Made by a program: the position numbers and the translations under genes. Under the pieces are notes generated by a model that saw nothing but the letters and a program-made list of their open reading frames with translations, made no database searches and was not told the origin of the DNA. DNA of 64,000 nt from Deltaproteobacteria bacterium (GTDB lineage Bacteria; Desulfobacterota; Desulfobacteria; Desulfobacterales; Desulfosarcinaceae), in assembly GCA_021824175.1 (NCBI GenBank), contig JAKALP010000011.1, positions 1 through 64,000 of the forward strand. The letters run 5' to 3'. Positions 17,795-26,437 of this stretch are shown here, piece after piece; position 1 is the stretch's first letter; each line of letters opens with the position of its first letter.

Positions 17795-18397
17795 ATGCAG
17801 CCTCAAGCTTCCCTTTGTTTGCGCTTATCACAAGTTGCCGTTGGACAACTTTGCTCCTTATTTCACATGGGTGTCGGGATAAAAACCTTTGCTGGTACCC
17901 CCCTGACCGCGCTCTTATGCGATCAGCTGGGTATCGCGATGAGTTATATCGAAGAGCGTGTCCAAACCGTATTTATTAATTACCGGGCTGTGGATAGGCT
18001 CGATGCAATCATCATCCAGCCTTCCATGATAATTGCCTTGTCAGCGGCTATGCCGGGTTTGGCGGGCGCCACCCTGCGCAAGGGAGGAATGCTGGCTGGA
18101 TTTCGCGAAGGCATCTCCCATGACCCCAAATCTTCGACTCCAGTGGATGGTGAGGAAGAAACCATCATCACTCTGAAACTGTTCAACCAGGTGGCCGAGG
18201 ATTTGACTCCGCATTTGTTGGAAGTCGGTATCTGGGTACAGGGAAGAATACTGCAGGAAGCATTGTTACATTCGGAATTGGTTGCCGAGATAGAAGAAGA
18301 TTCAATCCAATGGAATGCAAAGCATCTCACCATTGCCCAATTCAAGGAAATCCTTTGGCCAGCGGACTGGATTTTACTGCAGGTTACCTCTCGATAA
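17795..18397 (+). CDS. Conserved hypothetical protein beside aor
   Basis: About 200 residues, not firmly recognised. The central part has a ubiquitin/MoaD-like flavour: IKTFAGTPLTALLCDQLG, then VFINYRAVDRLDA, and the striking ALSAAMPGLAGATLRKGG ending in a Gly-Gly. MoaD-like sulfur carriers are often encoded next to tungsten oxidoreductases, so a cofactor or small-carrier role is a reasonable guess only. The start is uncertain: an ATG at 17795 lies just five bases beyond the T-run of the aor terminator and has no ribosome site; ATGs at 17868 or 17939 are alternatives. A strong terminator follows. Confidence 0.6.
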   Translation: MQPQASLCLRLSQVAVGQLCSLFHMGVGIKTFAGTPLTALLCDQLGIAMSYIEERVQTVFINYRAVDRLDAIIIQPSMIIALSAAMPGLAGATLRKGGMLAGFREGISHDPKSSTPVDGEEETIITLKLFNQVAEDLTPHLLEVGIWVQGRILQEALLHSELVAEIEEDSIQWNAKHLTIAQFKEILWPADWILLQVTSR

Positions 18398-18415
18398 ATC
18401 CAATAAACGTAAAAT

Positions 18416-18448
18416 AAGAAGGCCGGGGCATTTAGCCCCGGCCTTCTT
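18416..18448 (+). terminator. Strong bidirectional terminator
   Basis: AAGAAGGCCGGGGC (18416-18429) and its perfect inverse (18435-18448) with a 5-base loop. Confidence 0.9.
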
Positions 18449-18682
18449 CCCAACCAGATGGGAGTAAAATCCCCTACCCCGCCTTAAAGCCAATTTCATC
18501 GAGACGAACAGCCCCTATTAAAGCAAACGGCGTACCAATTCCAGCCAATAATTATCAATTAAAATTTTTAAAATGATATTAATATATTATAAAAATATAA
18601 CTACCATCGATTTATAATGCTGCCATTCCAAATGAGCCATACCCTGAAAAAAAAGTTATAGGTCTCAGGAAATAAAGTACAT
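18449..18682. other. A/T-rich convergent intergenic region
   Basis: Strongly A/T-rich (for example around 18550-18610) between two terminators of converging units. No gene or repeat seen. Confidence 0.5.
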
Positions 18683-18716
18683 AAAAAAGACCAAAGCCGC
18701 CTTTCGGCGGCTTTGG
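18683..18716 (-). terminator. Rho-independent terminator of fadN-fadA
   Basis: CCAAAGCCGCC (18691-18701) and GGCGGCTTTGG (18706-18716). Read on the reverse strand, the stem is followed by TCTTTTTTAT. Confidence 0.88.
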
Positions 18717-18767
18717 CTATGTAGGAAGGACAGATGATGCCAGGCTGGGCATCACGGCTTGGTATGG

Positions 18768-19970
18768 CTACTTACATAGTTCGAACAGGGCGGCCGCGCC
18801 CATGCCGCCGCCAATACACATCGATTCAACGCCGTATCTGACGCCGAGCCGCTTCATGTTGGCCAGCAAAGTGGCCAACAGCTTGGAGCCGGTGCAACCC
18901 AAGGGATGGCCCAGGGCAATGGCGCCGCCGTTGATGTTGATGATTTTATCCGGACTATCCGAAGCCCACAGTTTCTTGTCCCCGATACCGATCTGCTGGG
19001 CGCAGTATAGGGCTTGTGAGGCAAAAGCCTCGTTGAGCTCCCAAAGACCGATATCTTTGGCTTTCAATCCCGCCTTATCCAATAGCTTGGGTACCGCATA
19101 GGCCGGGCCGACGCCCATTTCATCGGATTTGCAGCCGGCTGTGGTGTAGCAGACAAGCTTGGCGATGGGCTTCACATTGTATTTTTTCACCGCATCCGCG
19201 CTCATGATAATGGACGCAGCGGCACCATCCGTGGTTTGGGAAGAGTTGCCAGCCGTCACCGATCCCATGGCCGCGAAAGCCGGTTTGAGTCCAGCCAGAC
19301 CTTCCAGGGTGGTTTCCCGGACACCATCATCGGTTTTCTGAACAAAAGTCTCGCGCACAATGGTGCCGTCCGCTTTTTCAACAAAGCGATCGGCAGTCGT
19401 GGGAATGATTTCGGTGAAAAAGCCGTTCTTCTGGGCGGCCGCTGCCTTTGCCTGGGAATGGAAGGCGAACTCATCCTGCATCTGCCGCGTGACGTTATAA
19501 CGTTTGGCCACATTTTCAGCGGTGATACCCATGGATATGTAAACATCCGGATTGACTTTGGCCCAATCCGCCATAGGTCTGGGCAGGTTTCCGCCCATGG
19601 GGACAATGGACATGGATTCTACACCGCCTGCCATCGTGACTTCGGACCAGCCGGACATCACGCGAAGCGCCGACTGGGCCACTGATTCCAACCCCGAGGC
19701 GCAGAACCGATTGACGGTGGCGCCGGTGATGCTATCCGGCAATTGGGCCATCTGCAAAGCGACCCGGCCGAGATTTAAGCCTTGTTCGGCTTCCGGGAAA
19801 GCGCATCCCAACATAAAGTCGTCGATAATGGCTGGATCGATACCGGCTCTTTCCACCGCGCCTTTAATGGCTTGAACAATGAGTTTTTCGGGACGCGTCT
19901 GAGCCAACGCACCTTTGCCTCTTCTACAACCTGGCGTCCTGACGGCGCTTACTATATATGCATCTCTCAT
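18768..19970 (-). CDS. fadA: Acetyl-CoA C-acyltransferase (3-ketoacyl-CoA thiolase)
   Basis: Last step of beta-oxidation: cleaves 3-ketoacyl-CoA with CoA to release acetyl-CoA. 400 residues. Active-site Cys lies in VNRFCASGLES (about 90). The C-terminal half has NGGAIALGHPLGCTGSK (catalytic His) and CIGGGMGAAALFE (second Cys). The start at 19970 is 25 bases after the fadN stop, with GGAGG just upstream, so both are translated from one message. The gene order fadN then fadA matches the Bacillus fadN-fadA operon. The pair is independent of any acyl-CoA dehydrogenase or ligase in this window. Confidence 0.95.
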   Translation of the reverse strand: MRDAYIVSAVRTPGCRRGKGALAQTRPEKLIVQAIKGAVERAGIDPAIIDDFMLGCAFPEAEQGLNLGRVALQMAQLPDSITGATVNRFCASGLESVAQSALRVMSGWSEVTMAGGVESMSIVPMGGNLPRPMADWAKVNPDVYISMGITAENVAKRYNVTRQMQDEFAFHSQAKAAAAQKNGFFTEIIPTTADRFVEKADGTIVRETFVQKTDDGVRETTLEGLAGLKPAFAAMGSVTAGNSSQTTDGAAASIIMSADAVKKYNVKPIAKLVCYTTAGCKSDEMGVGPAYAVPKLLDKAGLKAKDIGLWELNEAFASQALYCAQQIGIGDKKLWASDSPDKIININGGAIALGHPLGCTGSKLLATLLANMKRLGVRYGVESMCIGGGMGAAALFELCK

Positions 19971-19995
19971 GTAAGGTATCCTCCTGTAGTCTTCG

Positions 19996-22404
19996 TTAGA
20001 TAAACAACGGTTTGCCGGTTTTCATGATGTTCTCGGCCATCTTCTGTGTACTTTCGGTCTTCCACAGATCGACGAATGCTTCTCTTTCGAGCTTCATCAA
20101 ATATTCTTCCGACACCAGTTGCCCCTGCGTAGCTTCGCCGCCGGACATGCAGTAAATGGCTTTCTTGGCGATGAATTCCATATGGGGTGGAATATAGCCC
20201 CCATTTTTCATATCGTTCATCTGGGCCCAGACCATTCCTTGGGCCGCTTGCCCCATGACTGGGTATTTCTTCTTGGCCGGGGGTGTATAGCCATCTTCGG
20301 CCAAACGGAGTACCTCTTTCTTAGCCTCACCAATGAGGTTGTCTTTATTGAAGACAATCCGGTCCGACGGCCTGAGGAACCCCATTGCCCGAGCCTCCTG
20401 CGCGGACATGGAAGTTTTGGCCTGGGCCACATTCAGGAATGCCGGTACCAGGTAGGCGCCATAATCTTGAATGGTCGCGTTGGCCGGAACCGAATCCATG
20501 TAGCGCTGCCACAAGTGCATCATGCCGCAGCCGCCGGGCACCAGGCCCGCGCCGATTTCAACCAATCCCATCACCAAATCAGCATGGGCCACGATCCGGC
20601 TGGCGGCCAGACAGATCTCGCAACCTCCGCCGAGCGCCAATCCATAGGCCGCGGCTACGCTGGGAATGGGCGCATACTTCATCGTCATAATGCCTTCGTG
20701 AACCTTTTTGATAAAGGCATTGATCTCATCAAATTTTCCCGCTTTGGCCAGGCCCAGCATAAAATCGAGATCACCGCCGGCGGAAAATGTTCCCGGCATC
20801 CCTGGTGTTTGATTGCCGAAGACAATGCCAACACCATTTTTATAGACATACTCCGAAGCTTCGGCCATGAAATCAACGATGCTTCTATTCATGGCGTTCA
20901 TCTTGGTGTGGAACTCGATGTTGAAAACGCCGTCACCCAGATCAAAGAGAGAAGCCGAATCGCTGGTCTTAACCACCTTGCCGGCGGCCCGCAGATCGGA
21001 TAGAATGATGTTTTCTTTGCTGGTCTTGATCTCTTTGTAGGATTTGGAAGCAAAGTCGTAATAAAGGCGCTTGCCGTTCTGCAGCTTGTAGAAGGTCTCA
21101 TTGCCCGCGGCCAGCATGCTCTTTATTTTTTCCGGCACTTTGAAACCATCTTGTTCCATCTTCTTCACGGATTCTTTAAGGCCGATGGCATCCCAGGACT
21201 CAAAAGGCCCCATCTCGAAGCCGTAGCCCCACTTCATGGCGTTGTCGATTTCCACGATGGTATCGGCGATTTCCGGAATCCGATTGGTGGAATAAATGAG
21301 CTGACTGGCGGTGCATTTCCAGGCGAATTTGGCGCCTTTGTCATCGCCGTATGTTACTGCCTTGAGCTTCTCCGGCAGAGTTTTGGCTTTTTTGGCGGCC
21401 TCAATGCAAGGAAAACTCACCTTATCATAGGTCTCATAGGCGCCAGTCTTAGGGTTAATAACCTTGCGGATGGTCTTCCACTCGGGGGTCAGCTCCTTGG
21501 TGTAAAAGCCGGCCTTGGTTTTGTTGCCTAATTTGCCATCGGCGATCAATTTCTTCATGAAGTCCGGAAGAATAAAAGCATCGCGTTCCTCGTCATTGGT
21601 GACCAGGTTGTAAGTATTGGTGGCCACGTGGGCGGCCGTATCCAATCCGACCAAGTCTGAGGTCTTGAAAACGGCGGTTTTTGGTCTTCCGATGGCCGGT
21701 CCGAAGAGTGCATCCACTTCCGGAATGGTCAGGCCATCTTCCAACATATACTGCATGGTCCGGCAGCTGCCGTAAACGCCGATGCGGTTGCCGATGAAAT
21801 TGGGTGTATCTTTGGCCCACACGATACCTTTGCCCAGTTTCTTTTCACCGAAAGCGGCCATGAACTCTAAGATCTCCCGGTCCGTTTCCTGGCCGGGGAT
21901 GATCTCGAGAAGATGCATCCAACGAACTGGATTAAAAAAATGGGTGCCGAGGAAATGCTTTTTGAAACCTGCGCTCAAGCCCTGGGACATCTCCTTGAGC
22001 GGAATACCGGAGGTGTTTGAAGAGACGATGGTATTTTCCGAACGAATGGCATCAATGCGTTTAAACAGTTGCTGTTTGATCTTCAAATTTTCAACCACCA
22101 CTTCGACGATCCAGTCACATTCCTTAAGCTTATCGAAATCATCTTCAAGGTTTCCAGTGGAGATGAGCGCCGGATCATTCTTTTTGTCCAGAAACAACGG
22201 CGGCTTGGCTTTTAAGGCCGCCTCCATCCCCGCGGTAACGATCTTGTTGCGGGCCTTGGGATTTTTCTTTTCTTCTTCTTTGAGATCAAAAGGAACGATA
22301 TCGAGCAAAAGGGTTTTGATGCCGGCCCCTGCCAATAACGCGGCGATACCGCCTCCCATGATCCCGGACCCGATGACCGCTGCCTGTTTTATTCTTCTAA
22401 CCAT
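19996..22404 (-). CDS. fadN: FadN-type 3-hydroxyacyl-CoA dehydrogenase / enoyl-CoA hydratase
   Basis: 802-residue bifunctional beta-oxidation enzyme. The domain order is dehydrogenase first: AVIGSGIMGGGIAALLAG (NAD-binding, about 9-26), the catalytic HFFNPVRWMHLLEIIPG region, and two C-terminal dehydrogenase domains. An enoyl-CoA hydratase (crotonase) part follows from about residue 480, with FSAGGDLDFMLG (oxyanion hole), GLALGGGCEICLA and GLVEIGAGLVPGGCG carrying the two catalytic Glu. This is the FadN arrangement, the reverse of FadB/FadJ of enterobacteria, where the hydratase comes first. The start has GGAGG. A palindromic operator lies 90 bases upstream. The enzyme serves fatty-acid degradation or, in syntrophs, reversible acyl-CoA metabolism. 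Confidence 0.93.
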   Translation of the reverse strand: MVRRIKQAAVIGSGIMGGGIAALLAGAGIKTLLLDIVPFDLKEEEKKNPKARNKIVTAGMEAALKAKPPLFLDKKNDPALISTGNLEDDFDKLKECDWIVEVVVENLKIKQQLFKRIDAIRSENTIVSSNTSGIPLKEMSQGLSAGFKKHFLGTHFFNPVRWMHLLEIIPGQETDREILEFMAAFGEKKLGKGIVWAKDTPNFIGNRIGVYGSCRTMQYMLEDGLTIPEVDALFGPAIGRPKTAVFKTSDLVGLDTAAHVATNTYNLVTNDEERDAFILPDFMKKLIADGKLGNKTKAGFYTKELTPEWKTIRKVINPKTGAYETYDKVSFPCIEAAKKAKTLPEKLKAVTYGDDKGAKFAWKCTASQLIYSTNRIPEIADTIVEIDNAMKWGYGFEMGPFESWDAIGLKESVKKMEQDGFKVPEKIKSMLAAGNETFYKLQNGKRLYYDFASKSYKEIKTSKENIILSDLRAAGKVVKTSDSASLFDLGDGVFNIEFHTKMNAMNRSIVDFMAEASEYVYKNGVGIVFGNQTPGMPGTFSAGGDLDFMLGLAKAGKFDEINAFIKKVHEGIMTMKYAPIPSVAAAYGLALGGGCEICLAASRIVAHADLVMGLVEIGAGLVPGGCGMMHLWQRYMDSVPANATIQDYGAYLVPAFLNVAQAKTSMSAQEARAMGFLRPSDRIVFNKDNLIGEAKKEVLRLAEDGYTPPAKKKYPVMGQAAQGMVWAQMNDMKNGGYIPPHMEFIAKKAIYCMSGGEATQGQLVSEEYLMKLEREAFVDLWKTESTQKMAENIMKTGKPLFI

Positions 22405-22494
22405 GACACCTCCTCATACCATTAAGCTTTTATTTTGCCAGATCAGCTGGATAGCTGAACCAGCGTCAATGGAAACCATTTTCTTGGCCAAATA

Positions 22495-22512
22495 TGAATG
22501 AGCGTTCATTCA
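22495..22512. promoter_or_regulatory. FadR-like (TetR-type) operator of fadN-fadA
   Basis: TGAATGAGCGTTCATTCA is a perfect palindrome of TGAATGA-N4-TCATTCA. As I recall it, this is the box bound by the TetR-type FadR of Bacillus, which releases DNA when long-chain acyl-CoA is present. It lies about 90 bases upstream of fadN. The regulator itself is not in the window. Confidence 0.7.
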
Positions 22513-22688
22513 GTTATCGCAGGATCAGGCGCATGTCAAGAGAAATCCCAGACATTCTGCAATTACGACGCGCATTTTTATAATTTGGTAGTTGCAATAA
22601 AATGCTGCCGCCGATTAATATTTAACGCGATCAAAGCGATATGATTTTTTCCTCCTTTTCCAATAGGAAAGAACGAACCCCGAATATA

Positions 22689-23441
22689 ATGACCATGACC
22701 ACCGTTGATCATAACACCAACAAACTGGCCAAGTTTCTGGAATATGTGCTTGGTCGCCGACCCGATGAATTCGGTTTGATCCCGGATTCCCAAGGATATG
22801 TGAAAATCAAGACCCTCCTCCAAGCGCTGCACGAGGATCCCGAGTGGCGGCATGTACGCCAAGGCCAGCTCAATACCCTTCTTCTACTGGAACGTCCGGC
22901 CCCGATTGAAATTGATGGGGCAATGATACGAGCCCGCCTGAGGGATAAACTGCCGGCCCTTATCACACCCAAGCAATGGCCCAAACTGCTTTACACCTGT
23001 GTCCGGCGCAGAGCTTATCCTATTGTTCTCGAAAAAGGCCTGCAATCCGGCGGTTGGCCGGCTATTCTGCTATCGGCCGAAGTGACCATGGCTCAACGTT
23101 TGGGGCACCGCATGGATAACGATCCAGTATTACTGACCGTGCAGGTCTCCCAGGCCCAAGGCGCCGGCATTCAATTCCAGCAATATGGCGAGCACCTTTT
23201 TATAACGGATTTTATCCCTGTGGGGAACTTCAGTGGCCCTCCCTTGCCCAAAGAAAAGATAGGGGCCGCCGATTCCAAGAAACCGCCCCTGCCTAAAACG
23301 CCAGGGAGCTTTTTCCCGGATTTGGCGGCCACGGATCAGCATGGCGCAGCTCCCCACCAACGCCCCAAGCGCAATGAAATCGAATGGAAAAAAGATCGTC
23401 GGCAGGCACGAAGGGAAAAGCAGCGCCGGGGGTTTGGTTGA
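22689..23441 (+). CDS. KptA/Tpt1-like RNA 2'-phosphotransferase fold, degenerate
   Basis: About 250 residues. The first 190 follow the KptA/Tpt1 family: KLAKFLEYVLGRRPDEFGL at the start, GYVKIKTLLQAL, an IRAR segment, YPIVLEKGLQSGG, MAQRLGHRMDNDPVLLTV, and a final strand with HLFITDFIPVGNF. True enzymes remove a 2'-phosphate from RNA with NAD, using an Arg-His pair in LRH, a QGHS loop, HGT and a later Arg. Here LRH is LGR, QGHS is absent, and HGT is TCV; only the IRA and VG-x-R arginines seem kept. Activity is doubtful. The last 45 residues are a basic Lys/Arg-rich tail, unusual for the family, perhaps RNA-binding. The start is chosen at 22689; 22641 is possible. Confidence 0.7.
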   Translation: MTMTTVDHNTNKLAKFLEYVLGRRPDEFGLIPDSQGYVKIKTLLQALHEDPEWRHVRQGQLNTLLLLERPAPIEIDGAMIRARLRDKLPALITPKQWPKLLYTCVRRRAYPIVLEKGLQSGGWPAILLSAEVTMAQRLGHRMDNDPVLLTVQVSQAQGAGIQFQQYGEHLFITDFIPVGNFSGPPLPKEKIGAADSKKPPLPKTPGSFFPDLAATDQHGAAPHQRPKRNEIEWKKDRRQARREKQRRGFG

Positions 23442-23444
23442 TGT

Positions 23445-23515
23445 TGAATGGTTGGGTGGTCAAAAATTGTTAATCCCAATCAACTAATCAACCAAATTAA
23501 CCAATTAACCATTTG
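23445..23515. repeat. Degenerate AATCAACC-type repeat tract
   Basis: AATCAACTAATCAACC is followed by AAATTAACCAATTAACC and a mirrored GGTTGGGTGG start; the same kind of tract is at 4225-4350. It follows the stop of the KptA-like gene directly. Confidence 0.5.
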
Positions 23516-23556
23516 ACAAGCCCTAACAGACTTGCTATCTGAACGTTTTTTCAAAT

Positions 23557-23633
23557 GGGCCGTTAGCTCAACCAGGCAGAGCACCTGACTCTTAATCAGT
23601 AGGTTGTTGGTTCGATTCCAACACGGCCCACCA
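23557..23633 (+). tRNA. tRNA-Lys (anticodon CTT)
   Basis: Acceptor stem GGGCCGT / ACGGCCC, D-arm TAGCTCAACCAGGCAGAGCA, anticodon loop CTCTTAA (anticodon CTT, 23591-23593), T-arm with GGTTCGATTCC, encoded CCA at the 3' end. It lies upstream of the rpsF operon. Confidence 0.96.
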
Positions 23634-23733
23634 CCTCAAAATTAAAGGGGAATTTTCACCCGCAAGTAAAAATCAGATCGTCTATCCTTGCTCCGGCCCA
23701 GTGTCGGGGCTCTATCATCCATAAGGAGGCCAA

Positions 23734-24189
23734 ATGAGACGGTACGAAACCATTGTTATTATTGACCCTGATCTTTCGGAAGAAGATCGCACCTCCCTTC
23801 TAAACCGCGCCAAAGAGATTATCCCGCAGCAGCAAGGAGTTTTCATTCAGGAAGACCTCTGGGGTGTCCGCAAGCTGGCTTATGAAATCAATAAGAAGCC
23901 GCGCGGATTTTACGCCTTGTTGGATTATTGCGGAACTGGCAAGGCTGTAGATGAATTAGAGCGGCTTTTTCGCATCGATGATCGGGCCATGAAATTCATC
24001 ACGGTTCAGCTCGCCGCGGAAGCCGACCCCGAAAAGATTAAAGCGGACATCGCGGCCGCCAAAGCCAACGCCCAGCAGGCGGCATCAGCCACCGAGCAAG
24101 CGGCCCCATCCATCCAACCAATGGAAACTCAAGATGATGACTCATCGATGGAAGAAACCGGTGAGGGCGAAACCACCCCAGAGCGATAG
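23734..24189 (+). CDS. rpsF: 30S ribosomal protein S6
   Basis: Small-subunit protein that binds 16S rRNA together with S18. It starts with [18 protein letters not shown] and has the conserved [20 protein letters not shown] and [16 protein letters not shown]. It is 151 residues; the acidic, Gln/Ala/Glu-rich tail after about residue 105 is longer than in E. coli. GGAGG precedes the ATG. First gene of rpsF-rpsR-rplI-dnaB. Confidence 0.96.
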   Translation: MRRYETIVIIDPDLSEEDRTSLLNRAKEIIPQQQGVFIQEDLWGVRKLAYEINKKPRGFYALLDYCGTGKAVDELERLFRIDDRAMKFITVQLAAEADPEKIKADIAAAKANAQQAASATEQAAPSIQPMETQDDDSSMEETGEGETTPER

Positions 24190-24200
24190 AGGAGCAATCA

Positions 24201-24470
24201 ATGAACAGTCGAAATTCAAATGCGAAACCCGCACCCCGTCGTAAGCGCAGAGTATATCATCGCCGCAAGGTCTGCCGGTTTTGCGCGGATAGCAAAATTA
24301 TTATCGATTACAAGGATTCAAAAACCTTACGATATTTCATCACCGAACGAGGCAAGATCATTCCGCGCCGTATCACCGGTACTTGCGCGAGCCATCAACG
24401 AACACTGACCCTGGCCATCAAGCGAGCCCGTGCCATCGCCTTGCTGCCGTTTGTGGGCAGCATGGATTAA
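24201..24470 (+). CDS. rpsR: 30S ribosomal protein S18
   Basis: 89 residues: a basic N-terminus, then [35 protein letters not shown] and the closing [11 protein letters not shown]. The CRFC pair and one further Cys form a possible zinc site, as in C+ type S18. It starts 11 bases after rpsF, with GGAG. Confidence 0.97.
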   Translation: MNSRNSNAKPAPRRKRRVYHRRKVCRFCADSKIIIDYKDSKTLRYFITERGKIIPRRITGTCASHQRTLTLAIKRARAIALLPFVGSMD

Positions 24471-24570
24471 ACGAATTCCGCCGGCGGCTAACTCGTATCG
24501 TGTCCATGAGGCAACGCGTTCAACGCATTGATCCAAATGGTACCACCGTCCGCGCGGCATTGGAGGTTAA

Positions 24571-25014
24571 ATGAAAGTCATACTTAAAGAAACCATCGAC
24601 TCTTTGGGTATCATAGGCAGCGAAGTCAAAGTGGCGGACGGCTATGCCCGCAATTATCTCTTACCCCAGGGCAAGGCGGTACCGGCTACACCCCAATATC
24701 GCAAAATCCTTGAGCATGAACGGGCCAAATTCGAACTGCAGATCGCCAAGGAAAAAGAGATCGCCCAGCAAATGGCCCAACGCCTTGAGGGCGTGGCCTG
24801 CCAAGTGGCCGCCAAGGTCCATGAAGGCGACCGTCTGTACGGTTCGGTGACTGTACGTGATATTGTCGCGGCCCTCGCGAAAAACGATATCCAAGTAGAA
24901 AAACGGATGGTTCTGCTCAGTGAACCCATTAAAAACCTGGGAACTTTCCAGGTACCCATTCGCGTGTACAAAGATGTTGAGCCCAAAATCACGGTAAACG
25001 TGGTACCTGAATAG
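24571..25014 (+). CDS. rplI: 50S ribosomal protein L9
   Basis: 147 residues. The N-terminal domain begins MKVILKETIDSLGIIGSEVKV, with DGYARNYLLPQGKAVPAT; a long connecting helix rich in Lys/Glu and the C-terminal domain (LYGSVTVRDI) follow. GGAGG sits six bases before the ATG. A 100-base gap after rpsR has no gene. It precedes dnaB, as in many bacteria. Confidence 0.97.
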   Translation: MKVILKETIDSLGIIGSEVKVADGYARNYLLPQGKAVPATPQYRKILEHERAKFELQIAKEKEIAQQMAQRLEGVACQVAAKVHEGDRLYGSVTVRDIVAALAKNDIQVEKRMVLLSEPIKNLGTFQVPIRVYKDVEPKITVNVVPE

Positions 25015-25090
25015 TCTTTTTGGCCACGCCGGGGTGCGGATGACCCTAACTCGCACCTCGGCGGACTCCTCCTCTCTTTGCGGCGCTGCC

Positions 25091-26437
25091 ATGGTGGCTA
25101 ACCCAAAAGATCCCTCCCTGCAAAAACTTCCGCCCCAAAGTATCGAGGCCGAAGAGTCGATTCTCAGCGCTGTTCTTCTGGACAATACTACTTTATTGGA
25201 TGTATTGGAGATTCTCACCTCCGAAGATTTTTATCGCACCGCTCACCAGAAGATATTCGCCACAATTGAAGCACTCTACGCCAAATCTGAACCCGTGGAC
25301 CTTATCACCCTGACCAACGCCCTGCGTGAAAAAAATCTGCTGGAAGAGATCGGCGGAGCCGCCTATTTAGCGAGGATCGTAGACACGGTGCCTTCGGCCA
25401 TCAATGTCGCCCACTACGCCCGCATCGTCCGAGAGAAGTCAACATTGCGGCGCCTGATCGCCAAGGCCGGCGAAATCACCCAGCGCTGTTATGAAGAGGC
25501 CAATGAATTTGATCTGGTGCTGGACTTTTCCGAAAGCGCCATTTTCGAAATCTCCCAAAATAAACACCGCGCCGCCTTTCACCCCTTGAGCAAAATCATC
25601 GATGTCAATATCGATGCTTTGGAAAAGCGCCAAGCCCATCGCGCCCTGGTGACTGGAATCCCCACCGGCTTTACCCAATTGGACACTTATACCTCCGGGT
25701 TGCAAGGCTCGGACCTCATTATCCTCGCGGCTCGCCCGGCCATGGGCAAAACTGCTTTGGCCCTCAACATTGCCCGTAATGCGGCCATGGAAGCCAATGT
25801 GCCCGTGGCCATTTTCTCTCTGGAAATGTCCAAGGAGCAGCTCTCCATGCGTATGCTGTGCGCAGAAGCGCGCGTGGACTCATCGCGCCTGCGCAGCGGT
25901 TTTCTAAATCCCGATGACTGGAGCAATATCATTGAAGCTGCCGGTGTTCTGACCGAAGCGCCCATCTATATCGACGACTCACCGGACATTTCCGCCACTT
26001 CCATTCGCACCAAGTCCCGCCGGCTGCGGATGGACAAGGATTTGGGGTTGATCATCGTCGACTACCTACAACTCATGCGGGGTAGTCATAACATCGAACG
26101 TCGTGACTTGGAGATTTCCGAAATCTCTCGCTCCCTCAAGCTGTTGGCCAAAGAGCTCAATGTGCCGGTGCTGGCCCTTTCTCAGCTCAACCGCAAACTG
26201 GAAGAACGCAGCGACAAACGCCCCCAGCTCTCCGATTTGCGGGAATCGGGCGCCCTGGAGCAAGATGCCGACGTCGTCGCCTTCATCTACCGTGACGAAG
26301 TATATAACAAAGAAGAAAACAATCCCAACCGCGGCATAGCGGAAGTAATTCTGGCCAAACAGCGCAATGGCCCCACCGGCATCGTGCCGCTCACGTTTTT
26401 AGGCCAATATACGCGCTTTGAGAACCTGACGCGATGA
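25091..26437 (+). CDS. dnaB: Replicative DNA helicase DnaB
   Basis: Hexameric 5'-3' helicase that opens the replication fork and recruits DnaG. 448 residues from the ATG at 25091. The N-terminal DnaB domain begins LPPQSIEAEESILSAVLLD. The RecA-like domain has the Walker A motif AARPAMGKTALALN (about 215), FSLEMSKEQL, and the Walker B region LGLIIVDYLQLM. LRESGALEQDADVV and the C-terminal KQRNGPTG arginine-finger loop follow. No intein interrupts it. The start has no strong ribosome site and a frame 19 codons longer also exists. It overlaps hflX by four bases (ATGA), indicating coupled translation. Confidence 0.95.
   Translation: MVANPKDPSLQKLPPQSIEAEESILSAVLLDNTTLLDVLEILTSEDFYRTAHQKIFATIEALYAKSEPVDLITLTNALREKNLLEEIGGAAYLARIVDTVPSAINVAHYARIVREKSTLRRLIAKAGEITQRCYEEANEFDLVLDFSESAIFEISQNKHRAAFHPLSKIIDVNIDALEKRQAHRALVTGIPTGFTQLDTYTSGLQGSDLIILAARPAMGKTALALNIARNAAMEANVPVAIFSLEMSKEQLSMRMLCAEARVDSSRLRSGFLNPDDWSNIIEAAGVLTEAPIYIDDSPDISATSIRTKSRRLRMDKDLGLIIVDYLQLMRGSHNIERRDLEISEISRSLKLLAKELNVPVLALSQLNRKLEERSDKRPQLSDLRESGALEQDADVVAFIYRDEVYNKEENNPNRGIAEVILAKQRNGPTGIVPLTFLGQYTRFENLTR

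Noticed and set aside
23557-23633. tRNA-Lys as an integration site for a mobile island
   Set aside because: Flanking genes are housekeeping ribosomal genes and no integrase or direct repeat was seen.
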